From the NCBI GenBank assembly GCA_944381225.1, contig CALWKJ010000001.1:1-31819 (forward strand): a stretch of 31,819 nt of DNA. Reading direction: 5' to 3'. The position numbers and the translations under genes were made by a program. Source of the DNA: an uncultured Clostridia bacterium. GTDB taxonomy: Bacteria > Bacillota > Clostridia > Christensenellales > UBA1242. The notes beneath the pieces are model-generated. The model had not been told where the DNA came from and did not search any database. It worked only from the letters and a program-made list of their open reading frames with translations. Positions 13,672-21,856 of this stretch are shown one piece after another (positions within the stretch are counted from its first letter, which is position 1; the number at the start of each line of letters is the position of its first letter).

Positions 13672-15351
13672 TTATTCAATAGTTAAAGAGTTTTTGTCGG
13701 TTAAAATAAAATATGGTCCTTGGTATGCTAAAACATTATCGTCATACAATTCCTCGTATCTTGATACACCCTTAATTGTTTTAACAACATCGCTTAATTC
13801 GTACTTCCCTTCTAAATTTTTCTGTAATTCATATCTGAATGTATCGCAACCTCTACTTATATAAACATATATATTCCCATTGGTTTGCATATACGCAGTT
13901 GCGTTTTTACCTGGTGCTATTTCAACACAGTATGTGCTTTGAATATCTGGAAAAAACACATTCATGTCATCATCTCTCCAGGCAACAAAACCATCAAAGC
14001 TTGTGTATTCGCTTCCTATAAGTAAGTTATTATTTTTTACAAAGCAAACATAAAACCAGTGTCCGTCTAATAATTCATTATTGTATGTTATAGATTTGTT
14101 TAAAGTTCCTCGGCCAACCATGTATATTGTCCCCTGAGTTGATGTTGAAATAAAAACTTCTGATCCATCTCCAATACCTTGTGGCAAAACATCTAAACAC
14201 GTGGCTGAAAATGTCCAATCGGATTCCATTTCAAGTAAATTTTCTGAATTTAAACATATACTTTGAACTTTTTTAGTTTGGTCGCCATACAAAGCTCCAA
14301 AAAGAAAACTACCTTGATATGTTTCGTCATAAGTTAGTATTTGCGTATCTTGTTGCAGTGCAGGAAGTAAAAATAGTCTTTCATATTTTAAATGCAAATT
14401 TTGAAAATTGTATTGTGTTAGATCTGTTACATTTAAAGCCAAATTGTTTTTGTCTTGAACTCCGTATAAAATAAATCCGTTTGCTGTAGGATATGAAATG
14501 TAGTATTTATTGTTAAAACAAATTATTCTCACATTTCTCTCTTCATTAAAAATATAAATATTTTTAGCGATAATTTTTACACTGCATTTGCTTATATGTG
14601 TTGCTGCTGACACCTGTGCTTCAAGCATCACATGGTTAAGTTTTTTTGTTGGATAATAATACACAGGATCAAATTCGTATTTAAAATTTCCACTTTCAAC
14701 AGAATTGTATACGCTTCTTATCATTACATCGTCATTAATATAAATTTTAATAGAATTATATTTATCCCCACTTATAGAACCCTGAATGGTATATTGAATT
14801 TCAATAGGCTGTGTTAGTTCACATGTAAAATAAACACGTGGACTGTAGTATATGGAAGATGTCATAATGCATGGTTCTATGAATGTGTATTCCATAAACT
14901 TTGTTGTTTCTGTTTGTAATGTCGTTGGAGTATCAGTGCCATCACCAGCACTTTCTTCAAGTACTGCAATTCTTGAATCTAAGGCATCAGCTTGCGCTTC
15001 TAAATCTTGTAAAAGCGTTGTCAAATTTTCAATATCTTGTGATAGTTCGCTATGTGCACTGTTGTTTTCCGTTTTCCCAATTTCATAATTTTCCAAATGC
15101 GAATTAAAATTTGAATATAATGAGTTGTAATTTCCTAAAAGTGTTTCATAATTTTGTTTGTGAGTTTCATAATCACTTGTATGTTCATCAAATTGCGTTC
15201 CAAAATCAATTAGTAATTGCTTTATTTCGTCCAAACACAACTTTACTGCCGTAATTTGCGATGTTGTGGTCATTTGCATTGCAATTGCCTTTATTCTTTT
15301 CTCAATTTCTTCTATTTGTGTTTTTATTTTTGAAATTATGCTATCTTCCAT
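13672..15351 (-). CDS. Large coiled-coil plus beta-rich protein, fibre-like, unknown function
   Basis: A 559-residue protein with two parts. Residues 1 to about 150 are strongly helical with heptads (IKTQIEEIEKRIKAI, and later ENLTTLLQDLEAQADAL), ending in a flexible AGDGTDTP linker. Residues about 160-559 are beta-rich, with aromatic and Cys-containing strands repeated at intervals (YISYPTANGFILYGV, FLFGALYGD, IYMVGRG, WFYVCFVKNNNLL, NIYVYIS), suggesting a beta-sandwich followed by a propeller-like or spike-like region. It has no signal peptide or membrane helix. This stalk-plus-head layout recalls fibre proteins, but no phage genes are nearby. The start at 15351 has GGAG seven bases upstream; an earlier in-frame TTG (15399) lies inside the predicted promoter. 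Function not recognised. Confidence 0.75.
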   Translation of the reverse strand: MEDSIISKIKTQIEEIEKRIKAIAMQMTTTSQITAVKLCLDEIKQLLIDFGTQFDEHTSDYETHKQNYETLLGNYNSLYSNFNSHLENYEIGKTENNSAHSELSQDIENLTTLLQDLEAQADALDSRIAVLEESAGDGTDTPTTLQTETTKFMEYTFIEPCIMTSSIYYSPRVYFTCELTQPIEIQYTIQGSISGDKYNSIKIYINDDVMIRSVYNSVESGNFKYEFDPVYYYPTKKLNHVMLEAQVSAATHISKCSVKIIAKNIYIFNEERNVRIICFNNKYYISYPTANGFILYGVQDKNNLALNVTDLTQYNFQNLHLKYERLFLLPALQQDTQILTYDETYQGSFLFGALYGDQTKKVQSICLNSENLLEMESDWTFSATCLDVLPQGIGDGSEVFISTSTQGTIYMVGRGTLNKSITYNNELLDGHWFYVCFVKNNNLLIGSEYTSFDGFVAWRDDDMNVFFPDIQSTYCVEIAPGKNATAYMQTNGNIYVYISRGCDTFRYELQKNLEGKYELSDVVKTIKGVSRYEELYDDNVLAYQGPYFILTDKNSLTIE

Positions 15352-15370
15352 TTCATCTCCTTTTTTTATC

Positions 15371-15399
15371 ATTTTAAAAGTGTTTTTTAATATTCTCAA
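15371..15399 (-). promoter_or_regulatory. Promoter of the coiled-coil/beta-rich gene
   Basis: TTGAGA (15399-15394), 17-base spacer, TAAAAT (15376-15371). The start near 15364 leaves a leader of about 13 bases beginning close to the ribosome site and supports translation from 15351. Confidence 0.6.
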
Positions 15400-15440
15400 T
15401 CAACTATGACAAAAAATAACTAAAGCTTTTCTTTCAAATA

Positions 15441-15469
15441 TTGATTTTTTTTATTTTTTATGATAGTAT
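15441..15469 (+). promoter_or_regulatory. Promoter of the envelope-protein pair and gltX
   Basis: TTGATT (15441-15446), 17-base spacer, TAGTAT (15464-15469) with TGA in front as an extended -10. The start near 15476 coincides with AAGGAG (15476-15481). It lies back to back with the minus-strand promoter at 15371-15399. Confidence 0.5.
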
Positions 15470-15489
15470 TTTTTTAAGGAGAAATGCAT

Positions 15490-16434
15490 ATGTCTGCAAA
15501 ATCATCATTTTTAAATAAAAAATTTCTTATTGCTTTGTTAATTTTGGTGTTACTTACAGGAGCAGGCGTTGGTGCCTATTTTATATTTAGACCAACAGCT
15601 GACCTTTCTGCTCCGTATGAAACAACTTATAATCTTTACCAAAACAAAGAATATAATAAAACTTTAAAATACACTGATTCGTTAATAGATATTTTAAACA
15701 ATTCTGATTTTTCTGAGTTGACCGAGCAACAAATTGAATTAAATGACTTTAAGTTAACCTATCAAATTTATAAAAATGCAATTTACTGTTTTGACAATAT
15801 AGAACAATATCTGTACAAAGATTTAATCTTTACAAAAGATTTTGATAAAAACTTTTATAAAAACGAAAAAACTTTAAAAGACTTTTATAAAAAAATAGAA
15901 AATTCGTCAAATTCTTGTATTGAATATTATGACCTTTATTTGACAAAAGAAAGCATAGAGGGTTATGAATCCACCTTAAATTTTTTTCAAAAAATTGAAA
16001 ATTTCAACAATTTATATAGTGTTTTTTTTAACGATGTAACAAATTATTTTAATTTAGTTGGAGAAATTTATAAAAATTATTTAATTGAAACAATTTCTGC
16101 AAATAAATATTCAAAATACACAATATACACAATTTGCAACTGGACAAAAGGGGTAGTTAGTGCTGCAACAAGTTCAAAAAGCAATGTGCTTGCAAACATT
16201 GTTGAATCATCGAATAATCTTGTTAATTTTGTTAAAAAGCACATAAATTTAATATCAAATAACTATTACAATAACATGGAATTTTATGATTCTCTTTTTA
16301 ATTGCTTTAACTATGTTGATATAACTCAATGTATAAATGCTCTTGTTTTTAATGCTTATGACAGTTTTGTAAACACTTTGCCAAGCGATGTAAAAACATA
16401 TGCTGTCAGCCTTAAAGAAAACTACTTTTTTTAA
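15490..16434 (+). CDS. Membrane-anchored helical protein of unknown function
   Basis: A 314-residue protein with a short Lys-containing N-terminus, one hydrophobic helix (about residues 13-33, ending GAYFIFRPTADLS) and a long exported region that looks entirely helical, rich in Asn, Tyr, Phe and Lys. No catalytic motif is visible. Of two in-frame ATGs (15484, 15490) the second is chosen because AAGGAG ends eight bases before it and only two before the first. It is the first gene of a probable three-gene unit with the lipoprotein (15 bases downstream) and gltX. The YNLYQNKEYNKTLKYTD segment near the anchor could be a single TPR-like helical pair, but I cannot confirm repeats. Confidence 0.72.
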   Translation: MSAKSSFLNKKFLIALLILVLLTGAGVGAYFIFRPTADLSAPYETTYNLYQNKEYNKTLKYTDSLIDILNNSDFSELTEQQIELNDFKLTYQIYKNAIYCFDNIEQYLYKDLIFTKDFDKNFYKNEKTLKDFYKKIENSSNSCIEYYDLYLTKESIEGYESTLNFFQKIENFNNLYSVFFNDVTNYFNLVGEIYKNYLIETISANKYSKYTIYTICNWTKGVVSAATSSKSNVLANIVESSNNLVNFVKKHINLISNNYYNNMEFYDSLFNCFNYVDITQCINALVFNAYDSFVNTLPSDVKTYAVSLKENYFF

Positions 16435-16449
16435 TATTAAGGAGATAAT

Positions 16450-17517
16450 ATGAAAAAATTTTTAAATGTTGTTTTAATTTTAACAATGATACTTGTAAGT
16501 AGTTTTGTTTTTACTTCTTGCAAAGAAAAAGAAGAAGATAAATTTTATGAAACAACTAATCAAAAATTTTCAACTTTTATTCAAACAGTGTGTTTAAACG
16601 AAAAATATTTTAATGGTGTAAAATACGGAAATAACATACAAACTATATTAAATAACATAGAAAATAACAATTATTCAAGTGACAATAAAGACTTATATCA
16701 ATATGAACAATTAAACGAAGTATATGACCAAATATTTGTTGTGTCATTTAAATTTTTATCTCAATTTGATGGAATATTTATTAATGTGCCACAAGAAATT
16801 CCAAAAAATATGAAAAAGAATTATTTATCTTTTGAAAAGTCTTTAGAAAGCGCTTTGACAAAATTAAACGATTTTGATAAAGAAATTGACTATCTAGACC
16901 AACACATTGTTGGAATAGATGAAGACCAAGCAACAAGTATTATTTCATTGCAATTATTAAAAAATTTCAAAAGAGCTTACATCGACATAAGTCAAACATT
17001 TATTGAACTTTCAAATCAATTTTTAAAATTGTGTGAAACATATATATATCCTTCTGTTAACAACTATATTCAAGATGGAAAGTATATAGAATTAACAGAA
17101 ACTCAAATTACAAATCAAAAAACTTTGGCAAATTTAAAAAGTGCAATTTCAATAATAACACCTGCAATAAAATACTTAAATTCATTTAATGGCGAATATG
17201 AAAAAGTAAACAATGAAGTGTTCTTTGAAACACTAAATAATTTATCGAATTTGAATACTAAAATTGAAAATTCTACAAATGTTAAAGAACTCAACTCTTG
17301 GCAACTAACCTATAATGCTTATTGCAATGACCTGAATTTATTTAACAAAAGCTTAGAGAAAGTGAGTATGCAAAGCTTTAAAAAAGATTATAATTATGAC
17401 ATTGATTTATTTACACAAGCCAACATAGAAAATTTGGCATATATAAATAAAATTATTGAGTTTTCATCTCAAAGTATAACAACTTTATTTAACAGTGTTT
17501 ATACTATTTGCAACTAA
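16450..17517 (+). CDS. Predicted lipoprotein, helical, unknown function
   Basis: A 355-residue protein with a classic lipoprotein signal: KK, then a hydrophobic core, then FTSC with the predicted lipidated Cys at about residue 25 (Phe at -3 is less usual than Leu). The mature part is almost all helical and low in complexity (Asn, Lys, Ile, Leu, Tyr), with no Cys-based or enzymatic motif visible. AAGGAG lies six bases before the ATG. Size, composition and helical layout resemble the anchored protein before it, so the two may be distant paralogues or partners; this is inference. Its stop codon TAA (17515-17517) is part of the ribosome site of gltX, so the two are almost certainly on one transcript. 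Confidence 0.75.
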   Translation: MKKFLNVVLILTMILVSSFVFTSCKEKEEDKFYETTNQKFSTFIQTVCLNEKYFNGVKYGNNIQTILNNIENNNYSSDNKDLYQYEQLNEVYDQIFVVSFKFLSQFDGIFINVPQEIPKNMKKNYLSFEKSLESALTKLNDFDKEIDYLDQHIVGIDEDQATSIISLQLLKNFKRAYIDISQTFIELSNQFLKLCETYIYPSVNNYIQDGKYIELTETQITNQKTLANLKSAISIITPAIKYLNSFNGEYEKVNNEVFFETLNNLSNLNTKIENSTNVKELNSWQLTYNAYCNDLNLFNKSLEKVSMQSFKKDYNYDIDLFTQANIENLAYINKIIEFSSQSITTLFNSVYTICN

Positions 17518-17528
17518 GGAGAACAATA

Positions 17529-19184
17529 ATGGATTATAAAAAATTAGCAAACTTACTATATCCAAACGTGGATAAAACAATAGATTATTATTTAAAAAAA
17601 TATCCAAAGCGCGATTTACCAAAAGGTGCAGAAGTAATGAGAATTGCTCCTAGTCCAACAGGATATCTTCACACAGGACATGCTTATAGTGCCTTTATAT
17701 CAAGAGCCACCACAAGAAAAACAAATGGAGTTTTTTATTTTAGATTGGAAGATACAGACCAAAAACGATTAATTGAAAATGCAGGGACAATTGCATATGA
17801 CATGCTTTGCTACTACGATATGAAACCAGATGAAGGATACACTGGAGACAATCGTCCTCAAATTGGAAATTATGGAGATTACATTCAATCTAAAAGATTA
17901 AAAATATACGAATGTTTTGCAAAATATTTAGTTTCTATTGGAAGAGCGTTTCCATGTTTTTGCGAAAAATCAGAAAATAAAGAGGACATATTAAACAAAC
18001 GACAAGAACAACTAGAAAACTATGGAAATATAGAAGATAAAGATGTGTGCAGAAATTTAACATACGAAGAAATAGAAAAAAATATTAAAGACAATAAGCC
18101 ATTTGCTTTAAAATTATTGTCTTGTGGAGATAGTAGCAAAACATTTAAATTTCACGACTTAATTAAGGGCGACAGAGAAATTAGAGAAAACACAAAAGAC
18201 GTTGTTTTAATTAAAAGCAACAAAATTCCTCCTTATAGTTTAGCCCATGTTGTGGACGATACACTAATGGGAACAACTATTGTAGTTAGAGGCGAAGAAT
18301 GGTTCCCTTCTCTTTCTGCACATCTTGAAATATTCAATGCTTTTGGATTTAAACCTCCAAAATATGCTCATACTCCTGTAATTTGCAAGTTAGACGAAAA
18401 TGGCAACAAGAGAAAGCTCAGTAAAAGAAAAGACAAAGAAGCAGATGTTAGGTACTTTATTGAACAAGGATATCCTAAAGTTGCCGTAATTGAGTATCTT
18501 TTAAATTTATTAAATAGTGATTTTGAAATTTGGAGACAAAAAAATCCTACCCAAAGTTACAAGGATTTTGATTTTAAAATTGAAAAAATAGGTTCAAATA
18601 ATCCAATGTTTGATTTTAATAAATTAAACGATATCTCTAAAAATTATATAAGCAAACTTTCTAAAGATGAAGTTTATTCAAATCTTTTAAAATGGGCTGA
18701 ATCTTATGACTTTGACTTTTACAATTATTTGCTTAACAACGAAGAATACTGCAAAAATGTTTTAAACATAGATAGAGAAAATGCTAAACCAAGAAAAGAC
18801 ATAGAAAAATGGAGTGATGTTAAAAATTCCTTTTCTTATATGTTTAACTATAATAATCATCCTTTTGCCCCAAATTATAATTTAGAAGGAATAGATTTGA
18901 ACAAACTTAAAGAGGTTTGTTTGTCATACGCAAAAATATACAATAAAGACGATGACAAACAACAATGGTTTGAAAGAATAAAAAAGATGGCACAAGATTT
19001 AAACTATGCCACCGATAATAAACTTTATAAACAAAATCCTGAAAACTACAAAGGTAATGTCAGCGATGTTTGCATGTATATAAGAATCGCAATAACTGGC
19101 AGAAAAGAATCTCCAAATTTATATTCTTTATGTTCTCTGTTAAGCAAAGATGAAATCGTGAAAAGATTAACATCAAAATTTTAA
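17529..19184 (+). CDS. gltX: Glutamyl-tRNA synthetase
   Basis: Class I synthetase that charges tRNA-Glu (one such tRNA lies at 12650). The 551-residue protein has an N-terminal extension of about 36 residues before RIAPSPTGYLHTGHAY, which holds the HIGH motif as HTGH. RLEDTDQKR follows, then a zinc-motif-like CFC...CRNL segment, and the KMSKS equivalent KLSKRK (about residue 300). The C-terminal part ends with the family pattern ITGRKESPNLYSLCSLLSKDE. It is longer than the usual 480-500 residues, through the N-terminal extension and insertions after KLSKRK. The start at 17529 has AAGGAG eight bases upstream; the in-frame ATG at 17508 would overlap the lipoprotein gene. The stop lies four bases from that of the convergent next gene. 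Confidence 0.92.
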   Translation: MDYKKLANLLYPNVDKTIDYYLKKYPKRDLPKGAEVMRIAPSPTGYLHTGHAYSAFISRATTRKTNGVFYFRLEDTDQKRLIENAGTIAYDMLCYYDMKPDEGYTGDNRPQIGNYGDYIQSKRLKIYECFAKYLVSIGRAFPCFCEKSENKEDILNKRQEQLENYGNIEDKDVCRNLTYEEIEKNIKDNKPFALKLLSCGDSSKTFKFHDLIKGDREIRENTKDVVLIKSNKIPPYSLAHVVDDTLMGTTIVVRGEEWFPSLSAHLEIFNAFGFKPPKYAHTPVICKLDENGNKRKLSKRKDKEADVRYFIEQGYPKVAVIEYLLNLLNSDFEIWRQKNPTQSYKDFDFKIEKIGSNNPMFDFNKLNDISKNYISKLSKDEVYSNLLKWAESYDFDFYNYLLNNEEYCKNVLNIDRENAKPRKDIEKWSDVKNSFSYMFNYNNHPFAPNYNLEGIDLNKLKEVCLSYAKIYNKDDDKQQWFERIKKMAQDLNYATDNKLYKQNPENYKGNVSDVCMYIRIAITGRKESPNLYSLCSLLSKDEIVKRLTSKF

Positions 19185-19188
19185 CTAA

Positions 19189-20127
19189 TTAAATATTACA
19201 ATATTCTGGTTTTGATGGCGTCAATTCTTTGTCTATCGTTGTAATAATAATTTCTTGATATGCATCAACATCTAGTTTTACTGTTGCATCAATAGTATAT
19301 GATTCTTCCCTTTCAATTTTTCTTAAATATAATGTTTCTTTTTCAATATAATATGTCAATTTCATCGACTTGTACATAATGCCGTTTAAAGCTCCCTCTC
19401 TCAATGCGTTGTCAATAAACTTTTGTGGAATTTTTGAAACATCATAAACAAATGATATGATATAGTATTTTTGATTTGTTGTTCTATCAAATTTAACTAA
19501 AGTCGAATTGTCTCTGTTTGCTGTTATGCAGAAAACATCATAAGCTAAATTATCATATTTATAAACTTCTTCTTTTGAAACAGTATCCTGTTGAATAAGA
19601 TAATCCCAATTTGGTATTTTGTCTTTATCATAAGAAGAAGTTTTTTTGTATTCTATATTTTGACCATTATCGTTTGAATAAAAATATCGATAATATGTTT
19701 TACCCAAACTACTTGTGCAAGATGTGTGTGTTTCTTTTAAATAATAATCTCCAGACAATGTAATAGTTTCGTTTGATGTTTGAGTGGCTTTGCCCAATCC
19801 CAATATGTCTGCTGTTGCAGTCATATTTAAAACAACCTTTATTCCTTTACAACTATTAATAAACTCCATCGCATCTTCCAAACACTTAAAACCATTAGAA
19901 TAAACTGGTACTTCAACAGATGGTTGTTGCGTTTGATTGTTTTCGTTTCCATCTTCCGTTTCACTTTCATTGTCATCGAACATATCTTCAAGGTCGTCTA
20001 TATTTGTGTTTCCAGTTACTGGTGGCACAATGTTTTCTGTGTAAAGTTCAAGTCCTACACAAAACGATATTAAAAGCACACACGCTATTATAATTGAAAA
20101 AATCTTTTTTACAGGTTTATTTTCCAT
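19189..20127 (-). CDS. Membrane-anchored protein with acidic linker, unknown function
   Basis: A 312-residue protein. An N-terminal anchor (VKKIFSIIIACVLLISFCVG, about residues 6-25) is followed by an acidic, low-complexity linker (about 40-75, many Asp, Glu, Asn, Gln) and then an exported domain of about 230 residues with alternating strands (IKVVLNMTATADILG, ETITLSGDYYLKET, KYYIISFVYDV, MKLTYYIEKETLYLRKIE, then TVKLDVDAYQEIIITTI). This strand order is reminiscent of LolA/LppX-type half-barrels, but I cannot assign it. AAGGAAA lies a few bases upstream of ATG 20127; the longer frame to 20190 would run through the promoter. It is convergent with gltX and divergent from dnaA. Confidence 0.72.
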   Translation of the reverse strand: MENKPVKKIFSIIIACVLLISFCVGLELYTENIVPPVTGNTNIDDLEDMFDDNESETEDGNENNQTQQPSVEVPVYSNGFKCLEDAMEFINSCKGIKVVLNMTATADILGLGKATQTSNETITLSGDYYLKETHTSCTSSLGKTYYRYFYSNDNGQNIEYKKTSSYDKDKIPNWDYLIQQDTVSKEEVYKYDNLAYDVFCITANRDNSTLVKFDRTTNQKYYIISFVYDVSKIPQKFIDNALREGALNGIMYKSMKLTYYIEKETLYLRKIEREESYTIDATVKLDVDAYQEIIITTIDKELTPSKPEYCNI

Positions 20128-20161
20128 AAATTTCCTTTCTTTAGTATTTATATGCACAAAA

Positions 20162-20190
20162 ATACTAACACAATAGAAAGCTTTCGTCAA
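20162..20190 (-). promoter_or_regulatory. Promoter of the acidic-linker protein gene
   Basis: TTGACG (20190-20185), 17-base spacer, TAGTAT (20167-20162), giving a start near 20155 and a leader of about 28 bases. Confidence 0.55.
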
Positions 20191-20258
20191 GTATGTTAAA
20201 TATATAATGCAAACAATGTAACAAATATATCTAAGTGAGAATTAAATTGCTTGCTTTG

Positions 20259-20287
20259 TTGACTTTTAATTTTGTTTTACTTATAAT
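20259..20287 (+). promoter_or_regulatory. dnaA promoter
   Basis: TTGACT (20259-20264), 17-base spacer, TATAAT (20282-20287). The start near 20294 falls at the TTGGAG ribosome site, so the leader is only about 11 bases. No DnaA box is visible next to it, so autoregulation at this promoter is not supported here. Confidence 0.75.
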
Positions 20288-20304
20288 TTAAGTTGGAGAA
20301 AGTA

Positions 20305-21672
20305 ATGCAAGAATTAAAACAAATGTGGGAAAAAGTTTTGTCTAAAATTCAAAGTATGGTCAGCATTGTTTCATATGAATTGTGGATAGAGCCTTTAGAA
20401 GTTTTAGATTATGGTGAAAAGTTAATTTTAGCAGCAAATTCTCAAACTGCAAAAAAACAACTTTTAAAAAATCATATAAAAGAATTGACAGAATGTATAG
20501 AAAGTGTTTTTGGAAATCAAACAAATTTTGAAATTTTAGACCCAACCGAAAAAGAAGAATATTTAACAAAAAACAAACCCAATGAAAATCAAGCTGTTGT
20601 TGAAAACGAATTTGCAGAAGAAAAATGTATGTTTAATTCAAAATACACATTTGACAACTTTATTGTTGGAAAAAGCAATCAATTTTGTTATGCAGCAGCA
20701 AGAGCAGTTGCAGAAAATCCAGGTCAAAAATTAAATCCTCTATTTATATACGGAGGTGTTGGACTTGGCAAAACTCACCTTTTGCACGCCATTGGAAATT
20801 ATTTAAAACAAAACAATCCAAAATTAAAAATTCAGTATGTAACTTGTGAAAAATTCACAAATGACTACATTGAATCATTGGGAACAAACAAAGAAAAAGG
20901 AACAGTTAAAGGCACTGCAGAATTTAGAGAAAAGTACAGAAACTTAGATGTTTTAATGGTTGATGACATACAATTTATATCAAAAAGAACAAGCACTCAA
21001 GAAGAATTTTTCCATACTTTTAATGATTTGTATCAACAAAATAAACAAATAATTATTTCGTCAGACAGACCTCCAAAAGAAATTGAAACGCTTGAAGACA
21101 GATTAAGGTCAAGATTTTCAAGTGGATTAATACAAGATATTCAATCTCCAGATTACGAAACAAGAGTTGCCATTCTTAGAAAAAAAGCTCAGTTAGAAAA
21201 ATATTTTATAGATGATGATGTTATTGAATTTATTGCCGAAAAAGTAGACACCAACATAAGAGAAATGGAAGGTTTACTCAGTAAAGTTTATTTTTTTGCA
21301 ACGCTTTTAGGCAAAAAATCTGCAAGTATAGATGAAGCAAAGGAAGCGTTTAAAGAGCAACTTGATGTTCAAAAAGAAAAACTCACTCCCGAGAAAATAA
21401 TTCAAACTGTTTGCGACTACTATAACGTAGAGTACAGTGAAATTACTGGAAAGAAAAAGTCAAAGGAAATTGTAGAACCTAGAATGATTGCCATTTATTT
21501 AATAAGCGACATGATTGACATTCCATTAATTTCAATAGGAAGATTGTTTGGTAACAGAGACCATACAACCATAATTCACTCAAGAGATAAAATTACAGAA
21601 CTTTTAAAACACGACCACAAAACAAAGACAATTATAAATGATATAAAAAACAAAATAAGTGAAAAATGTTAA
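20305..21672 (+). CDS. dnaA: Chromosomal replication initiator DnaA
   Basis: DnaA binds DnaA boxes at oriC and melts the adjacent DNA. The 455-residue protein has domain I (about 1-75, with the WIEPLE region that binds helicase-loading partners), a short domain II, the AAA+ domain with Walker A GGVGLGKTHLL (about 150-160) and Walker B LMVDDIQF (about 217-224), an arginine-containing sensor region (RLRSRFSSGL), and the C-terminal DNA-binding domain with GRLFGNRDHTTIIHS (about 406-420), the box-reading signature. GGAG lies six bases before the ATG at 20305. It is followed by the probable origin and dnaN. Confidence 0.97.
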   Translation: MQELKQMWEKVLSKIQSMVSIVSYELWIEPLEVLDYGEKLILAANSQTAKKQLLKNHIKELTECIESVFGNQTNFEILDPTEKEEYLTKNKPNENQAVVENEFAEEKCMFNSKYTFDNFIVGKSNQFCYAAARAVAENPGQKLNPLFIYGGVGLGKTHLLHAIGNYLKQNNPKLKIQYVTCEKFTNDYIESLGTNKEKGTVKGTAEFREKYRNLDVLMVDDIQFISKRTSTQEEFFHTFNDLYQQNKQIIISSDRPPKEIETLEDRLRSRFSSGLIQDIQSPDYETRVAILRKKAQLEKYFIDDDVIEFIAEKVDTNIREMEGLLSKVYFFATLLGKKSASIDEAKEAFKEQLDVQKEKLTPEKIIQTVCDYYNVEYSEITGKKKSKEIVEPRMIAIYLISDMIDIPLISIGRLFGNRDHTTIIHSRDKITELLKHDHKTKTIINDIKNKISEKC

Positions 21673-21856
21673 TATGTTGATACAAAAAAAAATTTATGCA
21701 CAGTTTTTCCACATAAACTTAATACAACATAGCACATATTTTATTAAAAAAATAGAAAAATTATTCAATATATAGTGTAATGCGAAAATTGTTAACATTT
21801 CCACAAAACCTATTAATAATACTAATATTTAAAAAAATAATAAAAAGGAGAATAAT
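21673..21856. other. oriC: Probable replication origin (oriC) between dnaA and dnaN
   Basis: The 184-base spacer holds two near-consensus DnaA boxes, TTATGCACA (21694-21702) and TTTTCCACA (21705-21713), each one base off TTATCCACA and 11 bases apart, so on the same face of the helix. A weaker one is ATTTCCACA (21797-21805). Between them is a very AT-rich stretch (9 G or C in 21721-21780 by my count) that could be the unwinding element. Position, AT content and the change of predominant gene strand near here all support an origin. Perfect boxes are lacking, so other sites may also be used. Confidence 0.7.
21694..21713 (+). promoter_or_regulatory. Pair of near-consensus DnaA boxes
   Basis: TTATGCACA and TTTTCCACA lie head to tail with start points 11 bases apart, each with one mismatch to the consensus. 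In-phase tandem boxes beside an AT-rich stretch are the usual nucleus for a DnaA filament. Confidence 0.65.

Noticed and set aside
14190..14850. CACGTG hexamers near 14198 and 14834 as parS half sites
   Set aside because: Only the central six bases match; the flanking bases do not form the TGTTTCACGTGAAACA palindrome, and both lie in coding sequence.
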